Shown here piece by piece: positions 1 through 8,412 of a stretch of 64,000 bases of DNA. A model generated the notes under the pieces. It was not told the origin of the DNA. It did no database searches and saw nothing but the letters and a program-made list of their open reading frames with translations. The number at the start of each line of letters is the position of its first letter. Position 1 is the first letter of the stretch. The position numbers and the translations under genes are program-made. This DNA comes from Candidatus Methylumidiphilus alinenensis (GTDB taxonomy: Bacteria; Pseudomonadota; Gammaproteobacteria; Methylococcales; Methylococcaceae), in the NCBI GenBank assembly GCA_003242955.1, contig QJPH01000301.1:1-64000 (forward strand), read 5' to 3'.

Positions 1-56
1 TAAAAACTTGTCACCTATCGGTTTGCATTAAATACTGTAGGAGCGACAATCGCGGC

Positions 57-740
57 CTAAAGGCCCGCTCCTACAAAAGCGGTATATCTTTCTATGAAAT
101 CTAGCTTCTCCGCCTCCGCCAAGTACTGCACCAACAAAAGCGCAGCTTGGGCTATAGTCTCGGCAAAGGCAATCAGCCCGTCTTCGTGGCCTCCCATTGA
201 GATAATTCCCTGATTCAGGTCAACCGCGCCCCGCCCAACCGCCAGCCCCATCTCCGGGGTGCCATAAGCGATGGTTGGATCTGTTTGGGGAATGCCCAGT
301 TTTACTGTATTGCGCCATAGGATGGGCGAATGGATGTGGAGTACACAATTGATGTGTGGGTTGGCCGAGTAAACCGCCCCGTGTGTCAACGCCTCCGAGG
401 ATGGCTCGATTGGACCCTCTGCCCTTACCCGATTTTTTCCCAGATCGAAATCCAAGATTTGACAATAATCGTCAGGTGACAAGCAGGGTTTCCCCCCGGT
501 TTGGGTTCCGCTGATGATAAAGCTGTTTGCCCCTGAACGCTGACTGACATTGCCATAAGCCAGCCCTTGGTAACGGGAGGGATCGCAACCAGTCAGCCCT
601 AGGCGATAAAGTATTTGCCTCCAAACATCTAACTCCGCTACGGCTTCCGCTGCAAGCGATGGGCCATGGTTAAAGGCCAAAGCGAATTTAATGACACCTT
701 CGTCGAAGTTCGTGCTGTTAGAAATGATGGCCTTGGTCAT
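57..740 (-). CDS. Class II aldolase/adducin-family protein
   Basis: The 227-residue protein has the fold signature of class II aldolases and the related MtnB-type dehydratases: an Asn-Val-Ser segment after a Gly-rich loop near residue 65, a His-Ile-His pair near residue 135 and a later His near 185, which in the family bind Zn2+ or Mn2+. A cytoplasmic sugar-phosphate lyase or dehydratase is likely, but the substrate cannot be read from sequence. No methionine-salvage or sugar-catabolism gene lies beside it. The first four codons (Met-Thr-Lys-Ala) coincide with the outward-reading end of a repeat that also occurs near 38.7 kb, so the start may have been supplied by that repeat or may lie further inside. 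Family placement is firm; function is open. Confidence 0.8.
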   Translation of the reverse strand: MTKAIISNSTNFDEGVIKFALAFNHGPSLAAEAVAELDVWRQILYRLGLTGCDPSRYQGLAYGNVSQRSGANSFIISGTQTGGKPCLSPDDYCQILDFDLGKNRVRAEGPIEPSSEALTHGAVYSANPHINCVLHIHSPILWRNTVKLGIPQTDPTIAYGTPEMGLAVGRGAVDLNQGIISMGGHEDGLIAFAETIAQAALLLVQYLAEAEKLDFIERYTAFVGAGL

Positions 741-786
741 CGTTCATCCCTATGGGTGAGTGTGGAGTGCGGCGACTCGTCGCCGC
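729..786. repeat. Half copy of the GGCCTTGGTCATC repeat family
   Basis: This segment matches the left half of the complete inverted-repeat element at 38694-38822, including the terminal GGCCTTGGTCATC and the internal hairpin GCGGCGACTCGTCGCCGC. It covers the 5' end of the aldolase-family gene and its upstream region. Confidence 0.7.
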
Positions 787-854
787 TTCCGAGCGCATTG
801 TACACGCAATGTCACTTATAATACCTGCTTGTTAATTGAACTGGAGCCTATTAA

Positions 855-1850
855 GTGAGGCATTTTACTTCTTCCATCCTGATTGCGCTGCTGGGTTTGG
901 CAGCGGCCTTTTACTGGGCAGGGCCAAACGGCCTGCTGATGGCTTCCATCTTGGGACTGATGGAATTGAGCCTGTCTTTCGACAATGCCGTTGTCAACGC
1001 CACCGTGCTGAAGAATATGAGCATCGTTTGGCAGCGACGTTTTCTGACCTGGGGCATGATTATCGCCGTGTTTGGAGTGCGCTTTCTGTTGCCGGTGATC
1101 ATTGTATCCGCTGTCACAGGGCAAAGTTTGCAGACAGTGACTTTAATGGCCCTGCATAATCCCGACGAATACGCCAATAACGTACAATCCTCCCATGTGC
1201 AAATATCGGCCTTTGGCGGGATGTATTTGTTGCTGGTGTTCCTGTCGTTTTTTTTCCAGGAGAACAAGTCTTTGCATTGGCTAGTCTGGTTGGAGCACCG
1301 TTTGACCCAACTTGGCAAACTAGAGTCCATTGAGGTGGCAACTGCCTTGTGTGCGCTGCTGTTCGCCATACAATTCCTGTCTACGGGGGAAAAACTAGCT
1401 GCCATCATGTCTGGGATAGTGGGAATTATCCTGTATGTGGTGGTGAAAAGCGTTTCGGGCCTGTTCCAGAATTCGGGACAGGGCGTTAAGGCAGGTTTGC
1501 TGTCTTTCATTTATTTGGAGGTGCTGGACACTTCGTTCTCGCTGGATGGGGTGATTGGAGCCTTCGCCATTACCCGTGATGTGGTGCTGATACTTCTGGG
1601 CCTGACCATAGGCGCGATGTTCGTGCGGAGCTTGACGGTTTTTTTGGTGCGGGAGAAAATGCTCGACGAATACCTGTATTTGGAACACGGCGCACATTAT
1701 GCCATCGGCGCACTAGCGATCTTAATGCTGACGGATATGAGCCAGCATGTCCCTGAGTGGATAACCGGCCTGACTGGCTTCCTTTTCATCGTATTTTCCC
1801 TGTGGTCTTCGATTCGTGCCAACAAAAAAATACGGGCTTCCAGTTTCTAA
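855..1850 (+). CDS. DUF475 / TerC-like integral membrane protein
   Basis: A 331-residue polytopic membrane protein with about nine hydrophobic segments. Residues 37-48 hold the Glu-x4-Phe-Asp-Asn-Ala-Val signature shared with TerC/Alx-type carriers, and a second Asp-rich motif (Leu-Asp-x-Ser-Phe-Ser-Leu-Asp) lies near residue 225. Acidic residues inside membrane segments fit a metal-ion export role, which is inferred from TerC/Alx relatives rather than shown. The start is GTG at 855, preceded by GGAG at 842-846. The gene is divergent from the aldolase-like gene. Family call is confident; transported ion unknown. Confidence 0.82.
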   Translation: MRHFTSSILIALLGLAAAFYWAGPNGLLMASILGLMELSLSFDNAVVNATVLKNMSIVWQRRFLTWGMIIAVFGVRFLLPVIIVSAVTGQSLQTVTLMALHNPDEYANNVQSSHVQISAFGGMYLLLVFLSFFFQENKSLHWLVWLEHRLTQLGKLESIEVATALCALLFAIQFLSTGEKLAAIMSGIVGIILYVVVKSVSGLFQNSGQGVKAGLLSFIYLEVLDTSFSLDGVIGAFAITRDVVLILLGLTIGAMFVRSLTVFLVREKMLDEYLYLEHGAHYAIGALAILMLTDMSQHVPEWITGLTGFLFIVFSLWSSIRANKKIRASSF

Positions 1851-1876
1851 TTGACTACCACCGCTTTGGAAAAGGT

Positions 1877-1918
1877 GGCCTTGATCATCGTTCAGCCCGA
1901 CGGGTGAGTTTGTGGCCC
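1877..1918. repeat. Fragment of the GGCCTTGGTCATC repeat family
   Basis: GGCCTTGATCATCGTTCAGC followed by a GGGTGAG segment matches one end of the element at 38694-38822. It lies just downstream of the DUF475 gene. Confidence 0.6.
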
Positions 1919-1932
1919 TAAGAATTTTTTTC

Positions 1933-1961
1933 TTGATCATGGCAACATTAACGTGCATAAT
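1933..1961 (+). promoter_or_regulatory. Candidate sigma-70 promoter for the SRP RNA
   Basis: TTGATC (1933-1938) and CATAAT (1956-1961) are separated by 17 nt. The predicted transcript start is about 50 nt upstream of the mature SRP RNA 5' end, compatible with a processed leader. The boxes are imperfect, so this is a candidate only. Confidence 0.4.
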
Positions 1962-2020
1962 GGTAAATTCATATGACAGCCGGTATAAATTTCCGGTTTA
2001 CATTCGACTGGTTTCAATGG

Positions 2021-2128
2021 CGAGTCGATTGGGTCCCCTCGCAATGATACGCTGCGAACCCCGCCAGGCCCGGAAGGGAGCAACGGTAGTAGATGTTTCA
2101 TGTGCCGGGGTGTGGCTCTCTCGACTTG
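2021..2128 (+). ncRNA. ffs: Small (4.5S) signal recognition particle RNA
   Basis: The diagnostic bacterial SRP apical domain is present: GCCAGGCCCGGAAGGGAGCA at 2063-2082, with the matching 3' arm GTGCCGGGGTGTGGC. The ends CGAGTCGA (2021-2028) and TCGACTTG (2121-2128) pair, closing one long hairpin of about 108 nt. It binds Ffh for co-translational membrane targeting. It lies immediately upstream of dnaX. Confidence 0.95.
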
Positions 2129-2180
2129 CCACCCTAATTTTCCCCTTTATAGTCAACACCTCCTTCGGTAAACGCAGCCC

Positions 2181-3899
2181 ATGGCCTATCAGGCACTAGC
2201 CCGCAAATGGCGACCGCGTAACTTCAACGAAGTCGTCGGACAGGAACACGTCGTCAAGGCATTGACGCATGCCCTTGAATTCGAGCGCCTCCATCACGCC
2301 TATCTGTTCACCGGAACCCGCGGTGTGGGCAAAACAACACTAGCCCGTATTCTGGCCAAGGCGATGAACTGCGAAGCGAGGGTGGGATTCAATCCATGCG
2401 GCGAGTGCCTACTCTGCCGGGAGCAGGACGAGGGACGTTTAGTCGATCTGATTGAAGTGGATGCCGCGTCGCGGACCAAAGTCGAGGATACCCGCGACCT
2501 GCTGGAAAATGTCCAATACGCACCCAACCAAGGGCGCTTCAAAGTCTACATCATCGACGAAGTGCACATGCTTTCAGGGCACAGCTTCAACGCTTTGCTG
2601 AAAACCTTGGAAGAGCCGCCCCCCCATGTCAAGTTTCTGCTGGCAACGACCGACCCGCAAAAAATCCCGGTCACAGTACTCTCAAGATGCTTGCAATTCA
2701 ATCTGAAGCGGCTAACCCCTGAGCAGATTCGCCTACAGATGGAGTCCATTTTAGGGAAAGAAGGCATCCCATTCGAACAAAACGCCGTCCGTTCGCTTGC
2801 CAGGGCCGCTGACGGATCGATGCGAGACGGTCTCAGCCTGCTAGACCAAGCCATTGTGCATGGCGGCGGAAGACTTGAAGACGGGCCGGTGAGCGCGATG
2901 CTTGGAACGGTGTCCAGAAGCCCTGTATTCGGCTTACTGGATGCCCTGGCCAATGCCGACGCAGCGGCCTTGCTGAGGCTAGTCGCAGAGTTGGCCGTGC
3001 ATTCCCCCAATTTTTCAGATGTCCTCCAGCAGTTGTTGATTGTTTTGCACCACACAGCCTTGGCCCAATGGGTACCCGATGCCGTGCGCCACGACGATGA
3101 TGCAGAACGCATCTTAGAATTGGCCGGACGAATCAGTCCCGAAGATTTGCAATTGTTTTATCAGATCGGCCTTCTGGGACAGCGTGACTTGCCCTTGGCA
3201 CCCGAACCACAGGGAGGATTCGAGATGGTTATGCTGCGGATGCTGGCCTTCCGCCCTGCCAGAAGTGGCTCTGACGAACCCCGAAAACAAATTCCTCACC
3301 TACACAAGCCGACGCAGAGAAACAATACGGCAGAGACAAGGAACGCTATCCCCTTGGGGGATGAAGACGGCAGGTTAAGGGCAAAAGCGCCAGATGAAAC
3401 GAACCATTTGCAAGATTCAGTTAAAGAAAAACCAGAAATGGAATTGGTGGATGGAAAACCACAGCCACCCTCCCCTTTTTACAAGGAATTCACCACTATT
3501 GCCGATCTTTCCCCGCCTAAGGAAACCAAAGCCAATTGGCCGTCAATCATCAAAGACATGGGCCTAACCGGGCTGACCCTTCAGTTAGCTAACCATTGCA
3601 TACTGCGGGGCATTGAAGACAACCGCGTCAAGCTTGCGATGGACCCGAAGACTTTTAGCACAACCCAGATGGAATCCAATCTGGAAAAAGCGCTGCAAGA
3701 CTATTTCAACCGTCCAGTCAAACTCCACATTGACACTGAAAAACCTGTTAAAGACACACCGGCCGACCAAATCCAACGCCGCAGGCTTGAAAGGCAAAAA
3801 TCCGCCGAGTTGGAAATCGAGCAAGACCCCATCGTTCTGGCTTTAAAGGAACGGCTAGATGCCCGGATTGTACCGGGTTCTATCAAACCATTGGATTAA
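2181..3899 (+). CDS. dnaX: DNA polymerase III subunit gamma/tau
   Basis: The clamp-loader ATPase of the replicative polymerase, 572 residues. The N-terminal AAA+ module has Walker A (Gly-Thr-Arg-Gly-Val-Gly-Lys-Thr, about residues 45-52), a four-Cys zinc module (Cys64, then Cys-x2-Cys-x2-Cys around 73-79), a Walker B/DEVH box (Ile-Ile-Asp-Glu-Val-His, about 123-128) and the Ser-Arg-Cys arginine-finger motif near 169. The hydrophilic region from about residue 370 and the conserved C-terminal block are tau-type regions. No convincing A-AAA-AAG slippery site was found, so a gamma form made by frameshifting is not supported. It starts the dnaX-ybaB-recR operon. Confidence 0.96.
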   Translation: MAYQALARKWRPRNFNEVVGQEHVVKALTHALEFERLHHAYLFTGTRGVGKTTLARILAKAMNCEARVGFNPCGECLLCREQDEGRLVDLIEVDAASRTKVEDTRDLLENVQYAPNQGRFKVYIIDEVHMLSGHSFNALLKTLEEPPPHVKFLLATTDPQKIPVTVLSRCLQFNLKRLTPEQIRLQMESILGKEGIPFEQNAVRSLARAADGSMRDGLSLLDQAIVHGGGRLEDGPVSAMLGTVSRSPVFGLLDALANADAAALLRLVAELAVHSPNFSDVLQQLLIVLHHTALAQWVPDAVRHDDDAERILELAGRISPEDLQLFYQIGLLGQRDLPLAPEPQGGFEMVMLRMLAFRPARSGSDEPRKQIPHLHKPTQRNNTAETRNAIPLGDEDGRLRAKAPDETNHLQDSVKEKPEMELVDGKPQPPSPFYKEFTTIADLSPPKETKANWPSIIKDMGLTGLTLQLANHCILRGIEDNRVKLAMDPKTFSTTQMESNLEKALQDYFNRPVKLHIDTEKPVKDTPADQIQRRRLERQKSAELEIEQDPIVLALKERLDARIVPGSIKPLD

Positions 3900-3915
3900 C
3901 AAAACGGAGACATCT

Positions 3916-4239
3916 ATGAAAAACCCACTGGCAAGTTTGATGCAACAAGCTCAACAGATGCAGGAAAACATCAAAAAGGCCCAGGAAGAATTGGAAGCCG
4001 AGGAAATTCATGGCGAATCCGGCGCAGGACTGGTTAAAATCGTCATGAATGGCAAGCGCGAGGCTCTGAAAGTCAGCATAGACCAGAGTCTGCTAAAAGA
4101 AGACCGCGACATGCTTGAGGATCTTGTGGCGGCCGCCATCAACGACACCGTGCGCAAGGTCGCCAAAATCAAGCAGGAAAAGATGGCCGGATTGGCTGGC
4201 GGCTTGGAACTGCCGGCTGGCTTGAAATTCCCCTTCTAA
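3916..4239 (+). CDS. ybaB: YbaB/EbfC-family nucleoid-associated protein
   Basis: A 107-residue DNA-binding protein typical of the family: a long N-terminal helix rich in Gln/Glu (residues 5-35), a central beta region with Gly-Lys-Arg-Glu, and a Lys-rich C-terminal helix. The ATG at 3916 was chosen because GGAGA lies 7-11 nt upstream and the protein then begins in the usual way (Met-Lys-Asn-Pro-Leu); a longer in-frame extension would overlap dnaX. The gene starts 16 nt after dnaX and ends 4 nt before recR, the classic arrangement. Confidence 0.95.
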   Translation: MKNPLASLMQQAQQMQENIKKAQEELEAEEIHGESGAGLVKIVMNGKREALKVSIDQSLLKEDRDMLEDLVAAAINDTVRKVAKIKQEKMAGLAGGLELPAGLKFPF

Positions 4240-4243
4240 ACCA

Positions 4244-4840
4244 ATGCAGAGACCGGGGCGTCTCGCCCAATTGATTCAAGCCTTGCGGGTATTGCCAGGG
4301 GTGGGGCCGAAGTCGGCCCAGCGCATGGCTTTCCACCTTCTTCAACGTGACCGGCTGGGGGCGAAAAGCTTGGCCGAAGCCCTGCTGGAAGCGGTCGAAC
4401 ACATTGGCTATTGCGAAGAATGCCGGACCCTAACCGAAGGGGATTTGTGCGCAGTCTGCGCCAATCCCAACCGCGACGGAACGCAATTATGCATTGTCGA
4501 AAGCCCGTCCGAAGTTTTTGCAATCGACCAGTCCACAGGTTTCAAGGGACGGTTTTTCGTACTCAACGGGCGGCTCTCGCCTTTGGACGGCATTGGCCCG
4601 GACGAGTTGCGGCTGGATTTATTGGAACGGCGTTTGCAATCCGGCGAAGTCAGAGAGTTGATCTTAGCCACAAACACGACCGTCGAAGGCGAAGCCACCG
4701 CCCACTACCTCAGCGAAATGGCCAGGCATTTTGGTGTACGCCCCACGCGCATTGCCTATGGTGTGCCTTTTGGCGGTGAAATCGAGTTTGTCGATGGAAC
4801 CACCCTCGCCCATGCCTTCAACGGCAGGCGGGAGGTTTGA
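4244..4840 (+). CDS. recR: Recombination mediator RecR
   Basis: At 198 residues this is full-length RecR, which with RecO (and RecF) loads RecA at gaps. Visible landmarks are the N-terminal helix-hairpin-helix (Leu-Pro-Gly-Val-Gly-Pro-Lys-Ser-Ala, about residues 15-23), the four-Cys zinc finger (Cys-Glu-Glu-Cys ... Cys-Ala-Val-Cys, about 57-72), the Toprim domain from about residue 80 (Cys-Ile-Val-Glu) and the C-terminal Gly-Gly-Glu-Ile-Glu-Phe-Val-Asp. It is the last gene of the dnaX-ybaB-recR unit. Confidence 0.97.
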   Translation: MQRPGRLAQLIQALRVLPGVGPKSAQRMAFHLLQRDRLGAKSLAEALLEAVEHIGYCEECRTLTEGDLCAVCANPNRDGTQLCIVESPSEVFAIDQSTGFKGRFFVLNGRLSPLDGIGPDELRLDLLERRLQSGEVRELILATNTTVEGEATAHYLSEMARHFGVRPTRIAYGVPFGGEIEFVDGTTLAHAFNGRREV

Positions 4841-5015
4841 CTTGGGCGGCCTTGGCGGGGGGTAGCCTGTGATTAACTGACATTACGCACCGTAGGCCGG
4901 AATAAGCCCGTTCACGGGCGTTTCCGGCGATATGTGCGAGGTTCCGCTTACTTTGCCGGAATGGCGAATTCGGCTATAGTGTTACAAATTGGCTGAACAA
5001 TCTTGCTAATTGGAT
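4841..5015. other. Intergenic region with one palindrome
   Basis: Contains the palindrome GCCGGAA...TTCCGGC with an inner GCCCGT/ACGGGC stem at about 4894-4928, a REP-like unit. ACTGACATTACGCACC at about 4876 resembles the ACTGATGTTACGCA ends seen near 17075 and 27460. No coding signal is seen. Confidence 0.4.
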
Positions 5016-5237
5016 TCATTTCGACCTCATCATTGCCTTGACTATCCAACACGCATTTTCATCGTTGGTTTCCTTGGGCAAGTAGATTACTTGGCTTAGA
5101 TGTTCCCATCCATAATGTTCCAGTACTGTGTTCAGACCAAGGCCCACCCAATCGGCTTCATAGCTGCCAAGGTAATAATCCAAATCATTGACAACGCTGT
5201 CCTCATCATTCTCTTCCCCGGTATCCTCACCGAGCAT
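5016..5237 (-). CDS. Small acidic protein of unknown function
   Basis: A 73-residue reading frame with a strongly acidic N-terminal third (Glu/Asp-rich to residue 20) and a more ordinary C-terminal part containing Trp and Tyr residues. I recognise no family. It lies downstream of gvpA on the same strand but is separated from it by a likely terminator. It could be a real small gene or the remnant of a longer one. Confidence 0.35.
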   Translation of the reverse strand: MLGEDTGEENDEDSVVNDLDYYLGSYEADWVGLGLNTVLEHYGWEHLSQVIYLPKETNDENACWIVKAMMRSK

Positions 5238-5267
5238 GGACAGACGGAATGGCTCACCTAAAAAAAA

Positions 5268-5300
5268 ACGCCCTGTATCGGTTAAACCAACACAGGACGC
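5268..5300. terminator. Bidirectional terminator between gvpA and recR
   Basis: The arms AACGCCCTGT and ACAGGACGCT form a stem with one or two G-U or mismatched pairs. It is flanked by an A-run on the left (U-run on the minus strand) and TTTTTCTT on the right, so it can terminate in both directions. The region 5301-5536 downstream of gvpA shows no further feature I can support. Confidence 0.6.
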
Positions 5301-5536
5301 TTTTTCTTAATCCCTTCAACCTTTACGTCATCCCCACCCTAAATCTTTTTCAACTTGGCCCACCTCATTTCCCTATGCCGGTTATCCCGACACCTTGGGG
5401 TGACATAAGCAAGTGGCTACCTAGCCATTACGGCATTCCATCGCGCACTGTTATTTATGCTAGGTTACCGATAAACAGGCTGGGGATGGCGTTACCTACC
5501 GCAATCCTATAAACGGCGGGTCTCCAAACTCTAACT

Positions 5537-5755
5537 TTAGGCCGGTGCAGCTGCGCTAGCGGTCAAGCCGATAGCTTCGGCATACTTAAGATAGGTTTCA
5601 ACCGAAGCAATTACCACGCGGGCTTCAATCGACAGCAGTTCGATACCTACCAAAGAAACCTTAACCCATGCATCAATAACGATGCCTTTGTCAAGAATGC
5701 GGTCTACAACTTCAGCCAGGCTGGAGGAATCGGTTGATTTTTGTACTTTTGCCAT
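5537..5755 (-). CDS. gvpA: Gas vesicle structural protein GvpA
   Basis: GvpA is the small hydrophobic protein that polymerises into the gas-vesicle shell. The 72-residue product carries the near-invariant core: [15 protein letters not shown] (residues 10-24), Ala-Trp-Val-x-Val-Ser-Leu-Val-Gly-Ile-Glu-Leu-Leu (29-41), and [11 protein letters not shown] (45-55), ending in an Ala/Pro tail. ACGGAG lies about 8 nt before the ATG. The usual gvp partners (gvpN, gvpF/L, gvpK, gvpG) are not in this window, so the gene is an orphan here; a main cluster could lie elsewhere in the genome. Confidence 0.95.
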   Translation of the reverse strand: MAKVQKSTDSSSLAEVVDRILDKGIVIDAWVKVSLVGIELLSIEARVVIASVETYLKYAEAIGLTASAAAPA

Positions 5756-5792
5756 GATGACATACTCCGTAACATTAGTTATTTTATGATCC

Positions 5793-5814
5793 CCAATGAC
5801 ACTATTATCATTGG
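5793..5814. promoter_or_regulatory. Operator-like inverted repeat upstream of gvpA
   Basis: CCAATGA and TCATTGG are a perfect 7-bp inverted repeat with an 8-nt spacer, centred about 48 nt upstream of the gvpA start. It could be an operator or an mRNA leader hairpin. No known regulator site is recognised. Confidence 0.3.
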
Positions 5815-5896
5815 TTCGTTATTCTACAGCTCGTGGCTGCTTGCCCTATATAATACAACTTACATGCCAAAGGCCACTTATGGCCAGCTAAAGTCC

Positions 5897-6060
5897 AACA
5901 ATTCGCATTTTGAACAAAATCGGGCGGGTTTGGAACCCGCCCCTACGCATCAATATTCCGTATCCTGTTTATAATGCATTGATAATATTAAATTAATTTC
6001 CTGCGTAGGGGGCGGGTTCCAAACCCGCCCTTATTAATCTTCGCCAAAGTGAGAATTGTT
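5897..6060. mobile_element. MITE-like element, AGCAATTCTCA-end family, carrying two REP palindromes
   Basis: Ends AACAATTCGCATTTTG and the inverted GTGAGAATTGTT bracket two oppositely oriented REP units (GGGCGGGTTTGGAACCCGCCC and its complement). The same architecture recurs at 49593-49757. Together with the gvpA leader it fills most of the space between gvpA and gcvT. Confidence 0.7.
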
Positions 6061-6195
6061 ATTTCGATGGCCCATCCCGACTCTTCCATGGAAAATCTGC
6101 TAGAGTCAGGCACAGACTCCATAAACTATGGAATTAATTCCATTGTGCAGTAAAATTATCCTTAATTTTTTCCCATACGAGTGCATACCGGTCCC

Positions 6196-7317
6196 ATGAA
6201 TGAAACCCAACTTAAACACACCCCGCTCTTCGACTTGCATCATAGGCTAGGGGCGACGATGGTTCCTTTTGCCGGTTATCAGATGCCGCTCCATTATGCG
6301 CCAGGCATCCTCAATGAACATCTCCATACCCGCTCGGCGACGGGCCTTTTCGATGTCTCGCACATGGGGACGATACTGATCAATGGCGATGCCGATCTAT
6401 ACGAAAGTTTTGAAAGGCTGGTTCCCGGCGATATTCAGGAATTACAGCCAGGGGCGGTGCGCTATTCGCTGTTGTTAAACGAACGCGGCGGCATTATCGA
6501 CGATATCATGGTCATGCGACCGGCTTCCGACACCGAACGGCGGCAGTTGCTATTGATTGTCAACGCCGCCGGCAAACAGCGCGATGTCGAGCATATCCGC
6601 TCCGGCCTGAATGGCAAGGCGAGTGTGGAATTGCTTCAAGACCAAGCCTTGCTCTCCCTGCAAGGACCGGCGGCGGCGGATGCCCTGGCGCACTACTGCG
6701 CGGCACCAGACCGGCTTAAATTCATGCAGTGTGCAGAGTTTACCCTCAAAGGCTACGGCGGGTTGACGGTCAGCCGCACGGGTTACACCGGCGAAGACGG
6801 TTTTGAAATTTCGCTTGCAGCCGCGCAAGCCGAAGCCTTTGCGTGTGCCTTGCTGGATAGGCCAGGGGTGCGGATGGCAGGCCTTGGGGCGCGTGACTCC
6901 TTGCGGTTGGAAGCCGGCTTGCCGCTTTATGGCAACGATATTGACGAGTCCACCACCCCGGTTGACGCGGGTTTGGCCTGGGTTATTGGCAAGCGGCGGC
7001 GGGTAGGGGGGGATTTCCCCGGATTTTCAATCATCCGCCATGAGTTGGCGGAAGGACCGGCCCGCAGGCGTGTTGGCATCCGACCCAATGACAAGGCCAT
7101 TGCCCGTGCAGGCACCGAGATTCAATCCAGCGGGAGAAGTATTGGTAACGTGACAAGCGGCGGTTTTGGGCCTAGTGTGCCTGGGCCGATTGCCATGGGT
7201 TATGTAGAAACGGCATTTGCCGCCGTGGGTACGCCAGTCGATCTGATTGTGCGGGGCAGGAGCCTGCCGGGGCAAGTGGTCAATTTACCGTTTGTCCCTC
7301 ATCGGTATGTGCGTTAG
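6196..7317 (+). CDS. gcvT: Glycine cleavage system T protein (aminomethyltransferase)
   Basis: GcvT transfers the methylene group of the lipoyl-bound aminomethyl intermediate to tetrahydrofolate and releases ammonia. The protein (373 residues from ATG 6196; GTG at 6181 would add five) shows the N-terminal Leu-His-x2-Leu-Gly-Ala-x-Met-Val-Pro-Phe-Ala-Gly, the Phe-Asp-Val-Ser-His-Met-Gly motif near residue 52, the Asp-Asp catalytic region (Gly-Gly-Ile-Ile-Asp-Asp) and the C-terminal GCV_T domain with Gly-x-Val-Thr-Ser-Gly-Gly-Phe-Gly-Pro. Neither candidate start has a clear ribosome-binding site. gcvH and gcvP are not adjacent, and no glycine-riboswitch-like structure was recognised upstream. 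Confidence 0.92.
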   Translation: MNETQLKHTPLFDLHHRLGATMVPFAGYQMPLHYAPGILNEHLHTRSATGLFDVSHMGTILINGDADLYESFERLVPGDIQELQPGAVRYSLLLNERGGIIDDIMVMRPASDTERRQLLLIVNAAGKQRDVEHIRSGLNGKASVELLQDQALLSLQGPAAADALAHYCAAPDRLKFMQCAEFTLKGYGGLTVSRTGYTGEDGFEISLAAAQAEAFACALLDRPGVRMAGLGARDSLRLEAGLPLYGNDIDESTTPVDAGLAWVIGKRRRVGGDFPGFSIIRHELAEGPARRRVGIRPNDKAIARAGTEIQSSGRSIGNVTSGGFGPSVPGPIAMGYVETAFAAVGTPVDLIVRGRSLPGQVVNLPFVPHRYVR

Positions 7318-7584
7318 ATTAATGCCCCCTGTCCCCTTTTGAAGGAAATCCCCCTGCCCCCCTTTGCAAAGGGGATATGGGGTAATGTTGTTGACACAGC
7401 CGTCATACCGGCATGGATTGCCGGTATCCAGAACACAGGGAGGTGAATCTAGCCTGCCCTCCATGGCCTCTGGGTTCCGGCATTCCCTGCCGGAACGACG
7501 GGTTCTTCCTTAACTTAATGGCAGTGGGGGGATGGGTGAGGCATCGTAGTAAATTAGGCCATTGCTAATATAGAGGGTTATCCC
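7318..7584. repeat. Repeat-filled intergenic region with a decayed CACTGCC element
   Basis: 7509-7526 is an intact right end (CTTAACTTAATGGCAGTG) of the 145-bp element family described at 9038-9182. The interior (7400-7500) carries the same kind of palindromes (CCGTCATACCGGCATGGATT ... CCGGAACGACGG), but the left end near 7385 is degenerate. CCCCTTTGCAAAGGGG lies near 7356. Confidence 0.55.
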
Positions 7585-8178
7585 ATGCACAAAAATTCTT
7601 GGCTACATTATTGCGTTTTGGCAGTTGCACTCACGGCGTATGGCGGCGGAGCATCAGGCATCGAATCAGACGCAAGCACACTGGGGGGTGAATCCAAACC
7701 CGCCCCGACCGCCCACCGCAAAGTGAAAAAAACCATTCCCCCCGCCCAGCCCAAGCTCAACGGCTTGGCGCAGACGGCTGTCAATTCGGGCATTGTCGAT
7801 TGTGCTGGACGCATCCAGCAAGTGACAGACTTCCTGACCGCCAACAGCAAAAGCGGAGCCTACCTGTTCATTGCCCCTACCGATGCCAACCGCCGCATCA
7901 GTTCGGCTTCCCTGGAAATTCAAGCCAACGGAACATCCAGTTATGCCACCGCCAGCTTCGCACCAGGCGGGAGCGGCGGCTGCGGCACCCTCTATGAAAC
8001 CGTCTCGTATTGGGCCAATCAGTGCGAAGATGTCGCCAAGCGGGCCTTCCCCAACTTTCCCCCTGCTGGCAAATTAGGCGACAGCATCAGCATGCTGGAC
8101 GGCGGAATGTATTTGAGGATTTTCTTGATGCCGGCCGGGCAAGGCTGCCTGTCCATTAAAAAAGAGATGGTGTATTAA
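7585..8178 (+). CDS. Secreted protein of unknown function
   Basis: A 197-residue protein with an N-terminal export signal (Lys then a hydrophobic stretch to about residue 24) and a Pro/Lys-rich linker to about residue 60. The globular part has five cysteines (near residues 72, 132, 147 and later), compatible with disulfides in the periplasm or outside. The linker includes Glu-Ser-Lys-Pro-Ala-Pro-Thr, resembling repeat-derived peptides seen elsewhere in this window. I do not recognise a domain. It is a single gene flanked by repeats. Confidence 0.65.
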   Translation: MHKNSWLHYCVLAVALTAYGGGASGIESDASTLGGESKPAPTAHRKVKKTIPPAQPKLNGLAQTAVNSGIVDCAGRIQQVTDFLTANSKSGAYLFIAPTDANRRISSASLEIQANGTSSYATASFAPGGSGGCGTLYETVSYWANQCEDVAKRAFPNFPPAGKLGDSISMLDGGMYLRIFLMPAGQGCLSIKKEMVY

Positions 8179-8412
8179 TGACTGATGTTTTGCAACCGCG
8201 CAGGTCGTAGCCCGGATGGAGCCGCTTGGCGAGCGAAAATCTGGGTTTTTGAACACGTCTTCCCCGGATTGCACCCGCCGGGCCACTGCCATTAAGTTAA
8301 GCGTTTATTGGAACGCCAAGCCCTAGCTTGGCATCAGGGTGTATCGCGCCAAGCTGGGGCTTGGCGTTCCGTCAAAGGCTGATTTCGCCACGATTAGAAA
8401 AATGGGCCACCC
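8179..8412. repeat. Palindromic repeats between the secreted protein and the RAYT gene
   Basis: Three units are visible: a GTAGCCCGGAT...CCGGGCC palindrome (about 8206-8283), an isolated CACTGCCATTAAGTTAAG end (8284-8301) and a hairpin GGAACGCCAAGC...GCTTGGCGTTCC (about 8311-8370). The isolated end has no partner downstream, so this CACTGCC copy is truncated. Confidence 0.6.

Noticed and set aside
3419..3434. A-rich stretch in dnaX as a programmed frameshift site for the gamma subunit
   Set aside because: It is not in the A-AAA-AAG register with the required downstream structure, and no short gamma form can be argued.
5249..5512. Plus-strand frame downstream of gvpA
   Set aside because: It includes the terminator hairpin and has no protein-like features.
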